23,101 bases of DNA from Aquiflexum sp041749095. Lineage in GTDB: Bacteria > Bacteroidota > Bacteroidia > Cytophagales > Cyclobacteriaceae. Under the pieces are notes generated by a model. That model ran no database searches. It was given only the letters and a program-made list of their open reading frames with translations, and was not told the DNA's origin. The stretch spans positions 1-23,101 of the forward strand of contig NZ_JBGTCA010000122.1 in NCBI RefSeq assembly GCF_041749095.1. The letters are read 5' to 3'. Made by a program: the position numbers and the translations under genes. Position 1 is the first letter of the stretch; every line of letters begins with the position of its first letter. Below are positions 8,337 to 14,657 of this stretch, piece after piece.

Positions 8337-8365
8337 TTGTCGAAGTTTCAGATTATTAAATTTTG
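8337..8365 (+). promoter_or_regulatory. Possible Bacteroidota-type promoter for the membrane protein/sirtuin operon
   Basis: TTG (8337-8339), a 17-nt spacer and TAAATTTTG (8357-8365) resemble the Bacteroidota consensus TTG-N17-23-TAnnTTTG, with one extra base in the downstream element. The position, about 40 nt before the start at 8406, is plausible. The sequence is AT-rich, so a chance match cannot be excluded. Confidence 0.3.
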
Positions 8366-8405
8366 GGTTTATTCAGTAACTTAAGGCAAACCAAACAAAT
8401 GCTTT

Positions 8406-9383
8406 ATGAACTTTTATACAATCGGCATCTTATTGCTTTCCATATCAGGACTTGTTCTTGCAATTTTTCAATATAAGAGCCGTATCAGAACCGAGGTCAA
8501 AGAAGATGATGCATTGGACCATCTCAAAGGAATGTATATACTAAAAATTCCTTATGAAAAATTGGTCATTGGCTATTTTGGGTTGATGATCTTAGCGGCT
8601 GTTGTAGATTGGATTTTCGTCGGAAATCCCGAAAAGTTAAACCTTGCCTTTTTCTTAGTCTCTGCTTGTGCTTTTCTGATATTTATGTTCAAGTTTAGTA
8701 TGGGATTTGTAACAGCGGTAGTATTCAAATGGCCTACACTTGTTTATGTTATTTTAAATGGGGGGATTGCGGCCATTGTCTATCTTTCCATGACACATCC
8801 CGTATTGAAGATGGCAAATGCTATCGAATACCTTTTGACCTTTCATTTGTTGGGAATGATACTTGGTGTCGGCGGTACAATGATTTTGGATATGTTGATT
8901 TTTCATTTTCTCCGTAACTTTCAGATCAACTCCTCTGAGGCAGTTATCATGCACCTAATCTCCGAAATCATCATATTAGGTCTGGTATTGCTTTTCGTGA
9001 CAGGTACTGCCATGTACCTAACAGATATTGCAGGATATAACAATAACCCCAGGTTTCTCATGAAAATGACCGCAGTGCTGGTGTTGAGTATCAATGGTGT
9101 CTTTCTTAATTTTTATATGATGCCCAAAATCGAAAAACTTTCACTGATTGAAGAAGATATCGAAGAAGATCAAAACCTCAAAAGAATCGCTTTTTCGGTC
9201 GGCGGGGTTTCAATGGTTTCTTGGTTGGCCGCATTTGCATTTGCCATGGTCAAAGACCTGAGCAATTTTACTTATATTCAGATGCTAATTCCGTACTTGA
9301 TTTTGGTATTTGGTGCAATAGGTGGCGGACAGTTTATTAAAAAGAAGATGGAAAAAGAAGTCATTGAGGAAAGTAAAGAATGA
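8406..9383 (+). CDS. Polytopic inner-membrane protein of unknown function
   Basis: This 325-residue protein has about nine hydrophobic segments (near 4-22, 52-72, 78-98, 109-128, 141-166, 182-204, 218-237, 263-283 and 290-308) and a charged C-terminal tail. I do not recognise the family. Segments five and six carry FHLLGMILGVGGTMILD and FHFLRNF, then EAVIMHLISE. This places histidines 147, 167 and 183 in or next to the membrane, which would suit heme or metal binding (inference). The gene overlaps the downstream sirtuin by 4 nt (ATGA), so the two are probably translationally coupled. No signal peptide is distinguishable from the first membrane helix. Confidence 0.85.
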   Translation: MNFYTIGILLLSISGLVLAIFQYKSRIRTEVKEDDALDHLKGMYILKIPYEKLVIGYFGLMILAAVVDWIFVGNPEKLNLAFFLVSACAFLIFMFKFSMGFVTAVVFKWPTLVYVILNGGIAAIVYLSMTHPVLKMANAIEYLLTFHLLGMILGVGGTMILDMLIFHFLRNFQINSSEAVIMHLISEIIILGLVLLFVTGTAMYLTDIAGYNNNPRFLMKMTAVLVLSINGVFLNFYMMPKIEKLSLIEEDIEEDQNLKRIAFSVGGVSMVSWLAAFAFAMVKDLSNFTYIQMLIPYLILVFGAIGGGQFIKKKMEKEVIEESKE

Positions 9384-10072
9384 AGAAATTAGTGGTGTTA
9401 ACAGGTGCCGGTATTTCTGCTGAAAGTGGCATTGCTACATTTAGGGACAGCAACGGGCTTTGGGAGGGACATGATGTGATGGAGGTAGCCTCCCCGGAAG
9501 GGTGGAGAAAAAACCGGGAGCTTGTACTTGACTTTTATAATCAAAGGAGGAAACAGGCCTTGACTGTCGAACCCAATGAAGCACATTTGGAACTGGCAAG
9601 ATTGGAGAAATATTTTGATGTCACCATCGTCACCCAAAACGTGGATCACCTACATGAGAAAGCCGGATCCTCTAAAATCATCCATCTACACGGAGAACTG
9701 TTTAAATCCCAAAGTACAATCGATCCCTCTTTGGTGTATGACATGGATGGCTGGGAAATCAAACTGGGAGACAAATGTGAAAAAGGTAGTCAATTGAGAC
9801 CCTTTATTGTTTGGTTTGGAGAGATGGTCCCTATGATGGAACCTGCTATCGAGGCGGCCATGGAATCAGATATATTTGCAGTGATCGGAACATCCATGTT
9901 AGTATATCCGGCCGCAGGACTTATCCAATATGCTCCTAAGAAAAGCTTAAAATACATCATTGATGTCAAAGTTCCTGAAACAGGATTTTTTGATAATTTG
10001 AAGCCAATTGAAGCTAAGGCCTCAATTGGAACAGCAGTGATGTCCAAAGAACTCATATCAAAATATACTTAA
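9380..10072 (+). CDS. cobB: Sir2-family NAD-dependent protein deacylase (class III/SIRT5-like)
   Basis: This 230-residue sirtuin has GAGISAESGI (9-18), FRDSNGLW, TQNVDHLH (85-92), catalytic His104 in HLHGEL and a C-terminal GTSMLVYPAAG. It removes acyl groups from lysines using NAD+, releasing nicotinamide and O-acyl-ADP-ribose. DFYNQRR (51-57) provides the Tyr53/Arg56 pair that in class III sirtuins binds succinyl or malonyl groups, so desuccinylase/demalonylase activity is expected. The structural zinc ribbon is missing: between residues 105 and 150 there is only one cysteine (C133) instead of four. It overlaps the upstream membrane protein by 4 nt. Directly downstream lies the stub of a lost gene. 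Confidence 0.95.
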   Translation: MKKLVVLTGAGISAESGIATFRDSNGLWEGHDVMEVASPEGWRKNRELVLDFYNQRRKQALTVEPNEAHLELARLEKYFDVTIVTQNVDHLHEKAGSSKIIHLHGELFKSQSTIDPSLVYDMDGWEIKLGDKCEKGSQLRPFIVWFGEMVPMMEPAIEAAMESDIFAVIGTSMLVYPAAGLIQYAPKKSLKYIIDVKVPETGFFDNLKPIEAKASIGTAVMSKELISKYT

Positions 10073-10121
10073 AAGAGTAGCCGTCATCGGTGCAGGCCCT
10101 TCGGGTATTACTGCCTTTTAG
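10065..10121 (+). pseudogene. N-terminal stub of a flavin-containing (FAD/NAD-binding) monooxygenase-like gene
   Basis: The frame from 10065 reads ILKRVAVIGAGPSGITAF and then stops at 10119-10121. GAGPSG in this context is the FAD-binding Rossmann GxGxxG motif at the extreme N-terminus of flavin monooxygenases and related oxidoreductases. The expected start codon position holds ATA and overlaps the sirtuin stop (ATACTTAA), so the lost gene was probably the third member of the operon. Everything after the nucleotide-binding strand is gone. Confidence 0.6.
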
Positions 10122-10124
10122 AAA

Positions 10125-10348
10125 CTATTTATTGGTAAATTCCTCCACCTGTTCCTGTAATAAGTGCCGCATTCCAATCTGTGCACGCTCCGAAATTTCA
10201 TTTCCTTCTATAAAAAGTGACACCACTGTATTTTCCCGGTCCATATTCATCCTTTCAAGAATGTTACCAATACTTCCAAGCCCTTCTCAGTGGCGATAAA
10301 ATCAAGAATACTGGGAAGCATTTCAGGCCCCTCACCTACTTCCAAACA
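10125..10348 (-). pseudogene. Frameshifted C-terminal remnant of an unidentified gene
   Basis: On the reverse strand two frames join into one protein-like sequence. The first, from about 10348, reads EVGEGPEMLPSILDFIATEKG. After a shift near 10282 the second continues NILERMNMDRENTVVSL and then ERAQIGMRHLLQEQV, ending EEFTNK and stop (10125-10127). There is an in-frame stop directly upstream and no start codon. The helical, charged C-terminus could come from a TetR-like regulator, but I cannot assign it. Its 3' end is 4 nt from the end of the flavin-monooxygenase stub, so a deletion junction probably lies between them. Confidence 0.5.
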
Positions 10349-10640
10349 TTAAAAGGAATATAAAAAATGAGGGAATAATTTTATGTAATTTCATCCTTTA
10401 TAGTATTGAATTAAACAACCTTGATCAAAACTAATAAATTAAACCATGACCTTCAAGTAAAGAGAATAAAAAGGTTTAAACTAGAATCATTCTGTATTAT
10501 ATGTTAGTGAAAAACTATGTGGTCTATCGGCCTATGTGGTAATAAATAGATTTTTTTCAACACCCTTCACATTTATATAGTGGTCAACCAAACGCTGTAA
10601 AACAGCTTTATAAAAAAATAAAAAATGGCTCCGGAAAAAG
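10349..10640. other. Intergenic region between gene remnants and the AraC-type sensor gene
   Basis: I see no coding frame here. The stretch holds the ACCACATAG-type repeat at 10515-10540 and, at its right end, the terminator of the reverse-strand gene. The rest is AT-rich sequence without recognised features. Confidence 0.6.
10515..10540 (-). repeat. ACCACATAG-type short repeat (copy 1)
   Basis: The + strand reads CTATGTGGT, CTATCGGC, CTATGTGGT, two identical 9-mers separated by 8 nt. On the reverse strand this is ACCACATAG-GCCGATAG-ACCACATAG, matching the copies at 11401 and 12943. Confidence 0.7.
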
Positions 10641-10659
10641 TCAATGCTCCCGGAACCAT
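10611..10659 (-). terminator. Terminator overlapping the end of the AraC-type sensor gene
   Basis: CCGGAACCAT (10650-10659) pairs with ATGGCTCCGG (10625-10634) with one G-U wobble in the reverse-strand RNA. It is followed by a T-rich tract (10624 down to 10611 on the reverse strand). The first arm lies in the last codons of the gene, so transcription should end at once after the stop. Confidence 0.75.
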
Positions 10660-11144
10660 GGATGTGAATTGAAATGATCTATCAAAAATTGATTGACCTT
10701 TTCTATACAGGTTTCAATCTCAGTATTGGTTTCGAATAGATTCTTAAGTTTTTGGTGAAAATCAGGAAAACCTATATGGTCAAGAGGCAAAACCCTGTCC
10801 GTCATCTGACTGGCGGGACCTTCCAAAAAATGAAAAAGACCGGTCGGTGTAAATACAATAACAAAGAGATCAAATCTATCCTCAAAATTGGAGATAGCTA
10901 TTTTACTCGTTTGCCCAAATAAATAAGGTTCAAATTTTTCAAAATATATTTTTGAGGTTTTGTCCGGGTAAATGAGACATGAATTAGAATTGATCTCCAA
11001 GGCGATGGTTATCGCAGCTGTACCTTTTGGTGTATAGAATTGATTTGCGAATTTTTCAAAATGATTTGTAGCATAAAAATAACCACTGATATAGGCTGAA
11101 AGGGAATCATCAGAATTAAATGAAACAATATTATTCATAGTCAA
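10641..11144 (-). CDS. Stand-alone AraC-type N-terminal sensor domain (DUF6597-like), no HTH
   Basis: This 167-residue protein resembles the N-terminal domain of many Bacteroidota AraC-family regulators. The cupin-like strand region includes YLFGQ (74-78), then FDLFVIVFTPTGLFHFLEGP (91-110), then SQMTDRVLPLD (112-122), and a helical tail with the usual linker spacing. In complete regulators two helix-turn-helix motifs of about 100 residues would follow. Here the protein stops at WFREH, and a terminator overlaps its last codons, so the DNA-binding domain is absent rather than frameshifted nearby. It could be a decayed regulator or a free sensor domain. The family call rests on pattern memory and is moderate. 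Confidence 0.65.
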   Translation of the reverse strand: MTMNNIVSFNSDDSLSAYISGYFYATNHFEKFANQFYTPKGTAAITIALEINSNSCLIYPDKTSKIYFEKFEPYLFGQTSKIAISNFEDRFDLFVIVFTPTGLFHFLEGPASQMTDRVLPLDHIGFPDFHQKLKNLFETNTEIETCIEKVNQFLIDHFNSHPWFREH

Positions 11145-11523
11145 AAACGTATAGAAATAACACTCTAACTAATTTAATAAATACTTATATCAAGACAACT
11201 TTTACTACCATAAAAAGTTTCCCTGTGTAGCAATTTTTATATCAATTAATTTAGAGAGAACTTAGACAAATGCAACCAAATTGTATTCACCCCACTACCT
11301 TTCTTTCCATTTTTATTACTTTTATTTCCTTGATCTTCTAGTTAAACCAGGCAAAGCCAAGTGATTTAAACAAAAGATTTACTCCTCTGTAAAAATGAAA
11401 ACCACATAGATTTATAGAGCACATAGTTTCCGGTCATAGATATTTGCTTTGATGTGGTTTTGAGCAACTAGAAAACCGAAAATTCCGATATTTTTACTTT
11501 TCAAATAAAACCCTGCCCAGAAC
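11145..11523. other. Divergent intergenic region with a palindromic repeat element
   Basis: This stretch separates the reverse-strand sensor gene from the forward transporter gene and should hold both promoters, though none is clear. It contains the ACCACATAG-type palindromic element at 11398-11461. No coding frame was seen. Confidence 0.6.
11398..11461. repeat. ACCACATAG-type repeat (copy 2) bounded by a 10-bp inverted repeat
   Basis: ACCACATAG (11401-11409), ATTTATAGAG and CACATAG (11420-11426) match the pattern at 10515 and 12943. AAAACCACAT (11398-11407) is exactly repeated in inverse as ATGTGGTTTT (11452-11461), so the whole 64 nt forms a palindromic element. Confidence 0.65.
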
Positions 11524-12855
11524 ATGAAACTCTCCTTCCCCCACCCCATGATCATTATGCTGGCATTTGTGGTGTTTTCAACGATACTCACTTATCTGAT
11601 TCCTGCGGGTTCTTATGATAGGGTTTTGGATGAAAGGACAGGAAGAGAAGTTGTGGTTCAGGGCAGCTATCAGACTGTGGAAAACAATCCTGTGGGCATC
11701 GGGAAAATGTTTCTCAGTGTCCCTGAGGGAATTATTGAAGGCGCTGAAGTGGTGGTTTTGATTTTGATCATCGGAGGGGCATTTTATGTGGTGGACAAAA
11801 CAGGGGCATTTAAATCAGGTCTGGAAGCCTTGATTCATCGGTTTAAAAACGGTAAAACCTTTTTACTGGCATTGGTCGGGATGCTATTTGCCACTGCAGG
11901 GACATTGAATGGGTTGCAGGAAGAAATCATAGCCATGGTTCCCTTGCTGCTGGTCCTCAGCCGTAAAATCGGATACACTAAAATAGCTATAGTAGGAATT
12001 TGTCTGGGTTCCGCGATCATAGGAGGATCATTTGGACCTACCAATCCATTTTCAGTAATTATAGCTCAGAAGATCGCAGAGGTACCTGTATTTTCCGGTG
12101 GCATGTACCGAATGGTCTTTTTTATATTTGCCTTGGGTTTTTGGATATTTTATATGATCAAGAATGGAAAAGATACTTCCTTTGACACTACAGAACAAAA
12201 CGAAATACCGGGCAAATTAACCATTTCCCATAGCCTTATCCTTGTTTTGGTTGCAATTACCTTTGCGGTGATGATTTATGGATTAAGTAACTGGGATTGG
12301 GACTATAATGAAATGTCGGCGATATTTTTTGCCTTGGGATTGGCAACAGGAATCATTGGTAAATTGGGGATCAACGGAACTGCCAAAGCATATGCGGAGG
12401 GATTTGCAGAATTGATTTTTGCAGGGATTATCGTTGGGTTGGCGAGAAGTATCTATTTGGTCCTGCAGGAAGGACAGATCATTGACACCATTATATATGC
12501 GCTCTTCAATCCATTGGAAGGTCTTCCTTTAGGGCTGTCAGCTTTTGGGATGATGATTGCACAGGCTTTATTGCATATTCCTGTTCCCAGTACATCAGGA
12601 CAGGCGGTCCTGACCATGCCTTTGCTTACCCCAATTGCAGACCTGATCGGGATGTCAAGGCAGGTGGTTGTCCTGGCTTATCAGTATGGTGCAGGTATCA
12701 TGGACATGGTCACCCCGAGTAACGGTGGATTGATGGCGATCCTGGTTGCCGCCGGTATCTCTTATAAAGAATGGATCAAATTTGCATGGAAACCAATTCT
12801 GGTCATTTTTGCTTTTGCCGGAATTTCGGTCGTTTTAGGGATTTTTTTACTGTAA
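11524..12855 (+). CDS. YfcC/DcuC-family membrane transporter (C4-dicarboxylate anaerobic carrier-like)
   Basis: This 443-residue inner-membrane protein has roughly eleven to twelve hydrophobic segments. Diagnostic blocks are FPHPMIIMLAFVVFSTILTYLIPAG at the N-terminus (a YfcC hallmark), GGSFGPTNPFSVIIAQ (167-182), PVPSTSGQAVLTMPLLTP (353-370) and YQYGAGIMDMVTPSNGG (386-402). The paired GTNP- and SGQ-containing re-entrant regions are expected to form the substrate site. The family (PF03606) includes dicarboxylate carriers and proteins annotated as basic amino-acid antiporters, so the substrate is unresolved. The start at 11524 gives the normal N-terminus. No partner gene is adjacent; the aldo/keto reductase starts 226 nt later. 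Confidence 0.9.
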   Translation: MKLSFPHPMIIMLAFVVFSTILTYLIPAGSYDRVLDERTGREVVVQGSYQTVENNPVGIGKMFLSVPEGIIEGAEVVVLILIIGGAFYVVDKTGAFKSGLEALIHRFKNGKTFLLALVGMLFATAGTLNGLQEEIIAMVPLLLVLSRKIGYTKIAIVGICLGSAIIGGSFGPTNPFSVIIAQKIAEVPVFSGGMYRMVFFIFALGFWIFYMIKNGKDTSFDTTEQNEIPGKLTISHSLILVLVAITFAVMIYGLSNWDWDYNEMSAIFFALGLATGIIGKLGINGTAKAYAEGFAELIFAGIIVGLARSIYLVLQEGQIIDTIIYALFNPLEGLPLGLSAFGMMIAQALLHIPVPSTSGQAVLTMPLLTPIADLIGMSRQVVVLAYQYGAGIMDMVTPSNGGLMAILVAAGISYKEWIKFAWKPILVIFAFAGISVVLGIFLL

Positions 12856-12942
12856 ACCTCATAATTTCCTACTCCATAAAATTACACCACAAAAAATAAT
12901 TGGCTAAGACTCTAAAAACACAAAAAAAAGGAAGGATTAATT

Positions 12943-12968
12943 ACCACATAGAATGATAGAACACATAG
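12943..12968 (+). repeat. ACCACATAG-type short repeat (copy 3)
   Basis: ACCACATAG (12943-12951), AATGATAGA, ACACATAG (12961-12968) has the same arrangement as the copies at 10515 and 11401. It lies between the transporter and the aldo/keto reductase genes. No inverted partner was seen. Confidence 0.6.
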
Positions 12969-13081
12969 ATAAATGTAACATTATTGATTATCCTATACCT
13001 TTTGATTTCAGGTAAAAAAGGATATATTGAATAACTTTAAATCTTAAAAGTTTCTATTCAAAATAATCAACCAAATTCTAC

Positions 13082-14098
13082 ATGAAAATCAATGACAATC
13101 AACCTCTTCCCAAATATATAGCCAATGATTCCCGATATGAACAGATGCCTTTCAGGAGGTGTGGCAAAAGCGGTATCCAACTTCCTTTGATTTCCTTGGG
13201 TCTTTGGCATAATTTCGGTCACAATGCTGATTTCAAGAATGCCAGAACCATTTTGAGGCAGGCTTTTAACTTTGGCATCACCCATTTTGACCTGGCCAAT
13301 AATTATGGTCCTCCGTATGGTTCTGCCGAGGAAACTTTTGGCAGGATCATGGAAAAGGATTTCAGGCCCTACCGGGATGAACTGATAATTTCCACCAAGG
13401 CCGGTTGGGATATGTGGCCCGGACCTTATGGTAATCTGGGTTCAAGAAAATATCTTATCGCTTCCCTTGATCAGAGTTTGAAAAGAATGGGGCTGGATTA
13501 TGTGGATATTTTCTATCATCACCGACCTGACCCTGAAACGCCTCTGGAAGAAACCATGGGTGCGCTTGACCATATCGTCAGGCAAGGAAAAGCGCTTTAT
13601 GTGGGTATTTCGCAATACAGTGCAGAAGATACTGCCAAGGCACATCAACTATTAAAGGACCTGGGCACCCCTTTATTTATCCATCAACCACGCTACAGCA
13701 TGTTTGACCGCTGGGTAGAAAAAGGACTTTTGGATGTCATTGGTGAAAAGGGAGTTGGGTCAATCGCTTTTTCTCCTTTGGAACAGGGAGTGTTGACGGA
13801 CAAATATCTGGATGGAATTCCTGAGGACAGCCGGATTGCAAAAGACGGTAGGTATCTCAAAGAAAGTCAGATTTCTGATGAAGTATTGTCCAAAGTAAGT
13901 GCTCTGAATAAAATCGCCTTGAACCGTGGTCAGAGTTTGGCTCAAATGGCTATTGCTTGGTTGCTGAAAGACGAGAGGATTACCACTGTATTGGTCGGAG
14001 TTAGCAAACCTGAACAATTAACAGATAATGTAAATGCGGTTAAAAACCTGAACTTTACGGAAACTGAATTAGCGGAAATTCAGAAGATATTGGTTTAG
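13082..14098 (+). CDS. gpr: Aldo/keto reductase, L-glyceraldehyde-3-phosphate reductase type (YghZ/GPR)
   Basis: This 338-residue cytosolic (beta/alpha)8 NADPH-dependent reductase has the catalytic tetrad D70 and Y75 (FDLANNYGPPYGSAE), K106 (STKAGWDMWPGPYG) and H147 (YVDIFYHHRPDPETPLEETM). The N-terminus YEQMPFRRCGKSGIQLPLISLGLWHNFG and the QPRYSMFDRW block are characteristic of the GPR/YghZ subgroup. That subgroup reduces L-glyceraldehyde 3-phosphate and other aldehydes, including methylglyoxal, and is linked to aldehyde detoxification. It is also similar to potassium-channel beta-subunit-like reductases, but the PGPYG and HHRPD context favours GPR. The stop codon is embedded in the first unit of a 7-bp-period repeat. 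Confidence 0.93.
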   Translation: MKINDNQPLPKYIANDSRYEQMPFRRCGKSGIQLPLISLGLWHNFGHNADFKNARTILRQAFNFGITHFDLANNYGPPYGSAEETFGRIMEKDFRPYRDELIISTKAGWDMWPGPYGNLGSRKYLIASLDQSLKRMGLDYVDIFYHHRPDPETPLEETMGALDHIVRQGKALYVGISQYSAEDTAKAHQLLKDLGTPLFIHQPRYSMFDRWVEKGLLDVIGEKGVGSIAFSPLEQGVLTDKYLDGIPEDSRIAKDGRYLKESQISDEVLSKVSALNKIALNRGQSLAQMAIAWLLKDERITTVLVGVSKPEQLTDNVNAVKNLNFTETELAEIQKILV

Positions 14099-14135
14099 AG
14101 TTTAGAGACGAGATGCGAGAAACGAGAGCCAAGAA
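14094..14135 (+). repeat. Degenerate 7-bp-period tandem repeat (locus A)
   Basis: Six successive heptamers: TTTAGAG, TTTAGAG, ACGAGAT, GCGAGAA, ACGAGAG, CCAAGAA. The array begins on the stop codon of the aldo/keto reductase. GA is conserved at the same phase in most units. Confidence 0.6.
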
Positions 14136-14161
14136 GATGGGGCTCGTCATTGCGATTCCCC

Positions 14162-14259
14162 AACATTTTGAAATTGTTCATAAAAAGTAATGACATCAGG
14201 TTTCTCGTCATCCCGAGTAATTAACATTTTGTAAATGTTCAGAAAAGGTAATGACATCA
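14162..14259 (+). repeat. Pair of 37-nt direct repeats
   Basis: 14162-14198 and 14223-14259 both start AACATTTTG and end GTAATGACATCA, with 33 of 37 positions identical and a start-to-start distance of 61 nt. After the first copy comes TCTCGTCATCCCGAG, and after the second a variant containing GACGTCGAGGTGACAAG. Both resemble intergenic repeat debris of the GTCATCCCGA kind. Confidence 0.75.
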
Positions 14260-14524
14260 AATCGGGCTGCAGACCTCTCCTGACGTCGAGGTGACAAGGC
14301 CAAGTCATTTACAAGATTTGAATGCTATTCATAGTTCTAAACCATCATTTCTAAATCTCTCATTGGTAGGTACGAGGAATCTCAAAAGGTTCTATGTTAA
14401 ATTTTTCATTTACTGTTCCTCTTAGATGCTTCTCCGATAGCCATCGGGATCAGGTGACGGCTACTCCGATTACTTCATTGCTAACCGAATTGGCTAGCTT
14501 TATTGTTTTAACAAAAAAATAATG

Positions 14525-14616
14525 GAACCACAAAAGAAACAAAAAGAGACAAAAGACTAAATCACTAAAAGTTGATATTCAGTAACTTTTGTACCCTTTT
14601 GTCACTTTTGTGGTTC
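14525..14616. repeat. Long imperfect inverted repeat of ACCACAAAAG-type units
   Basis: The left arm (14525-14555) starts GAACCACAAAAG and continues with ACAAAAAG and ACAAAAG units. The right arm (about 14586-14617) is its reverse complement, ending CTTTTGTGGTTC, with a few mismatches. The inner sequences AAAAGTT (14567-14573) and AACTTTT (14584-14590) also pair. The unit spacing of 9-10 nt resembles the ACCACATAG family. Confidence 0.75.
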
Positions 14617-14657
14617 AAATAAAATTTTCTTTTATTGTGGCTTTGGAATTTTATAAT

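Larger units (their letters stand above)
14099..14657. other. Repeat-rich intergenic region
   Basis: No credible gene lies in these 559 nt. They hold a 7-bp-period array at the left end, a 37-nt direct repeat pair (14162 and 14223), a small CCGAT-AGCC-ATCGG hairpin (14434-14447), an imperfect GCTAACC/GGCTAGC hairpin (14480-14498) and a long ACAAAAG-type inverted repeat (14525-14616). The region lies between convergent genes. Confidence 0.7.

Noticed and set aside
10090..10299. Forward open frame of 69 codons after the sirtuin
   Set aside because: It overlaps both gene remnants and is cysteine- and serine-rich without family pattern; the readable remnants are in other frames.
14434..14498. 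Hairpins CCGAT-AGCC-ATCGG and GCTAACC/GGCTAGC as terminators of the aldo/keto reductase
   Set aside because: They lie over 330 nt beyond the stop, one stem is only 5 bp and the other has a mismatch; the T-rich tail is weak.
14094..14616. Possible CRISPR array in the repeat-rich gap
   Set aside because: The repeats are of three different kinds, imperfect and at most two copies at regular spacing; there are no uniform spacers and no cas genes.
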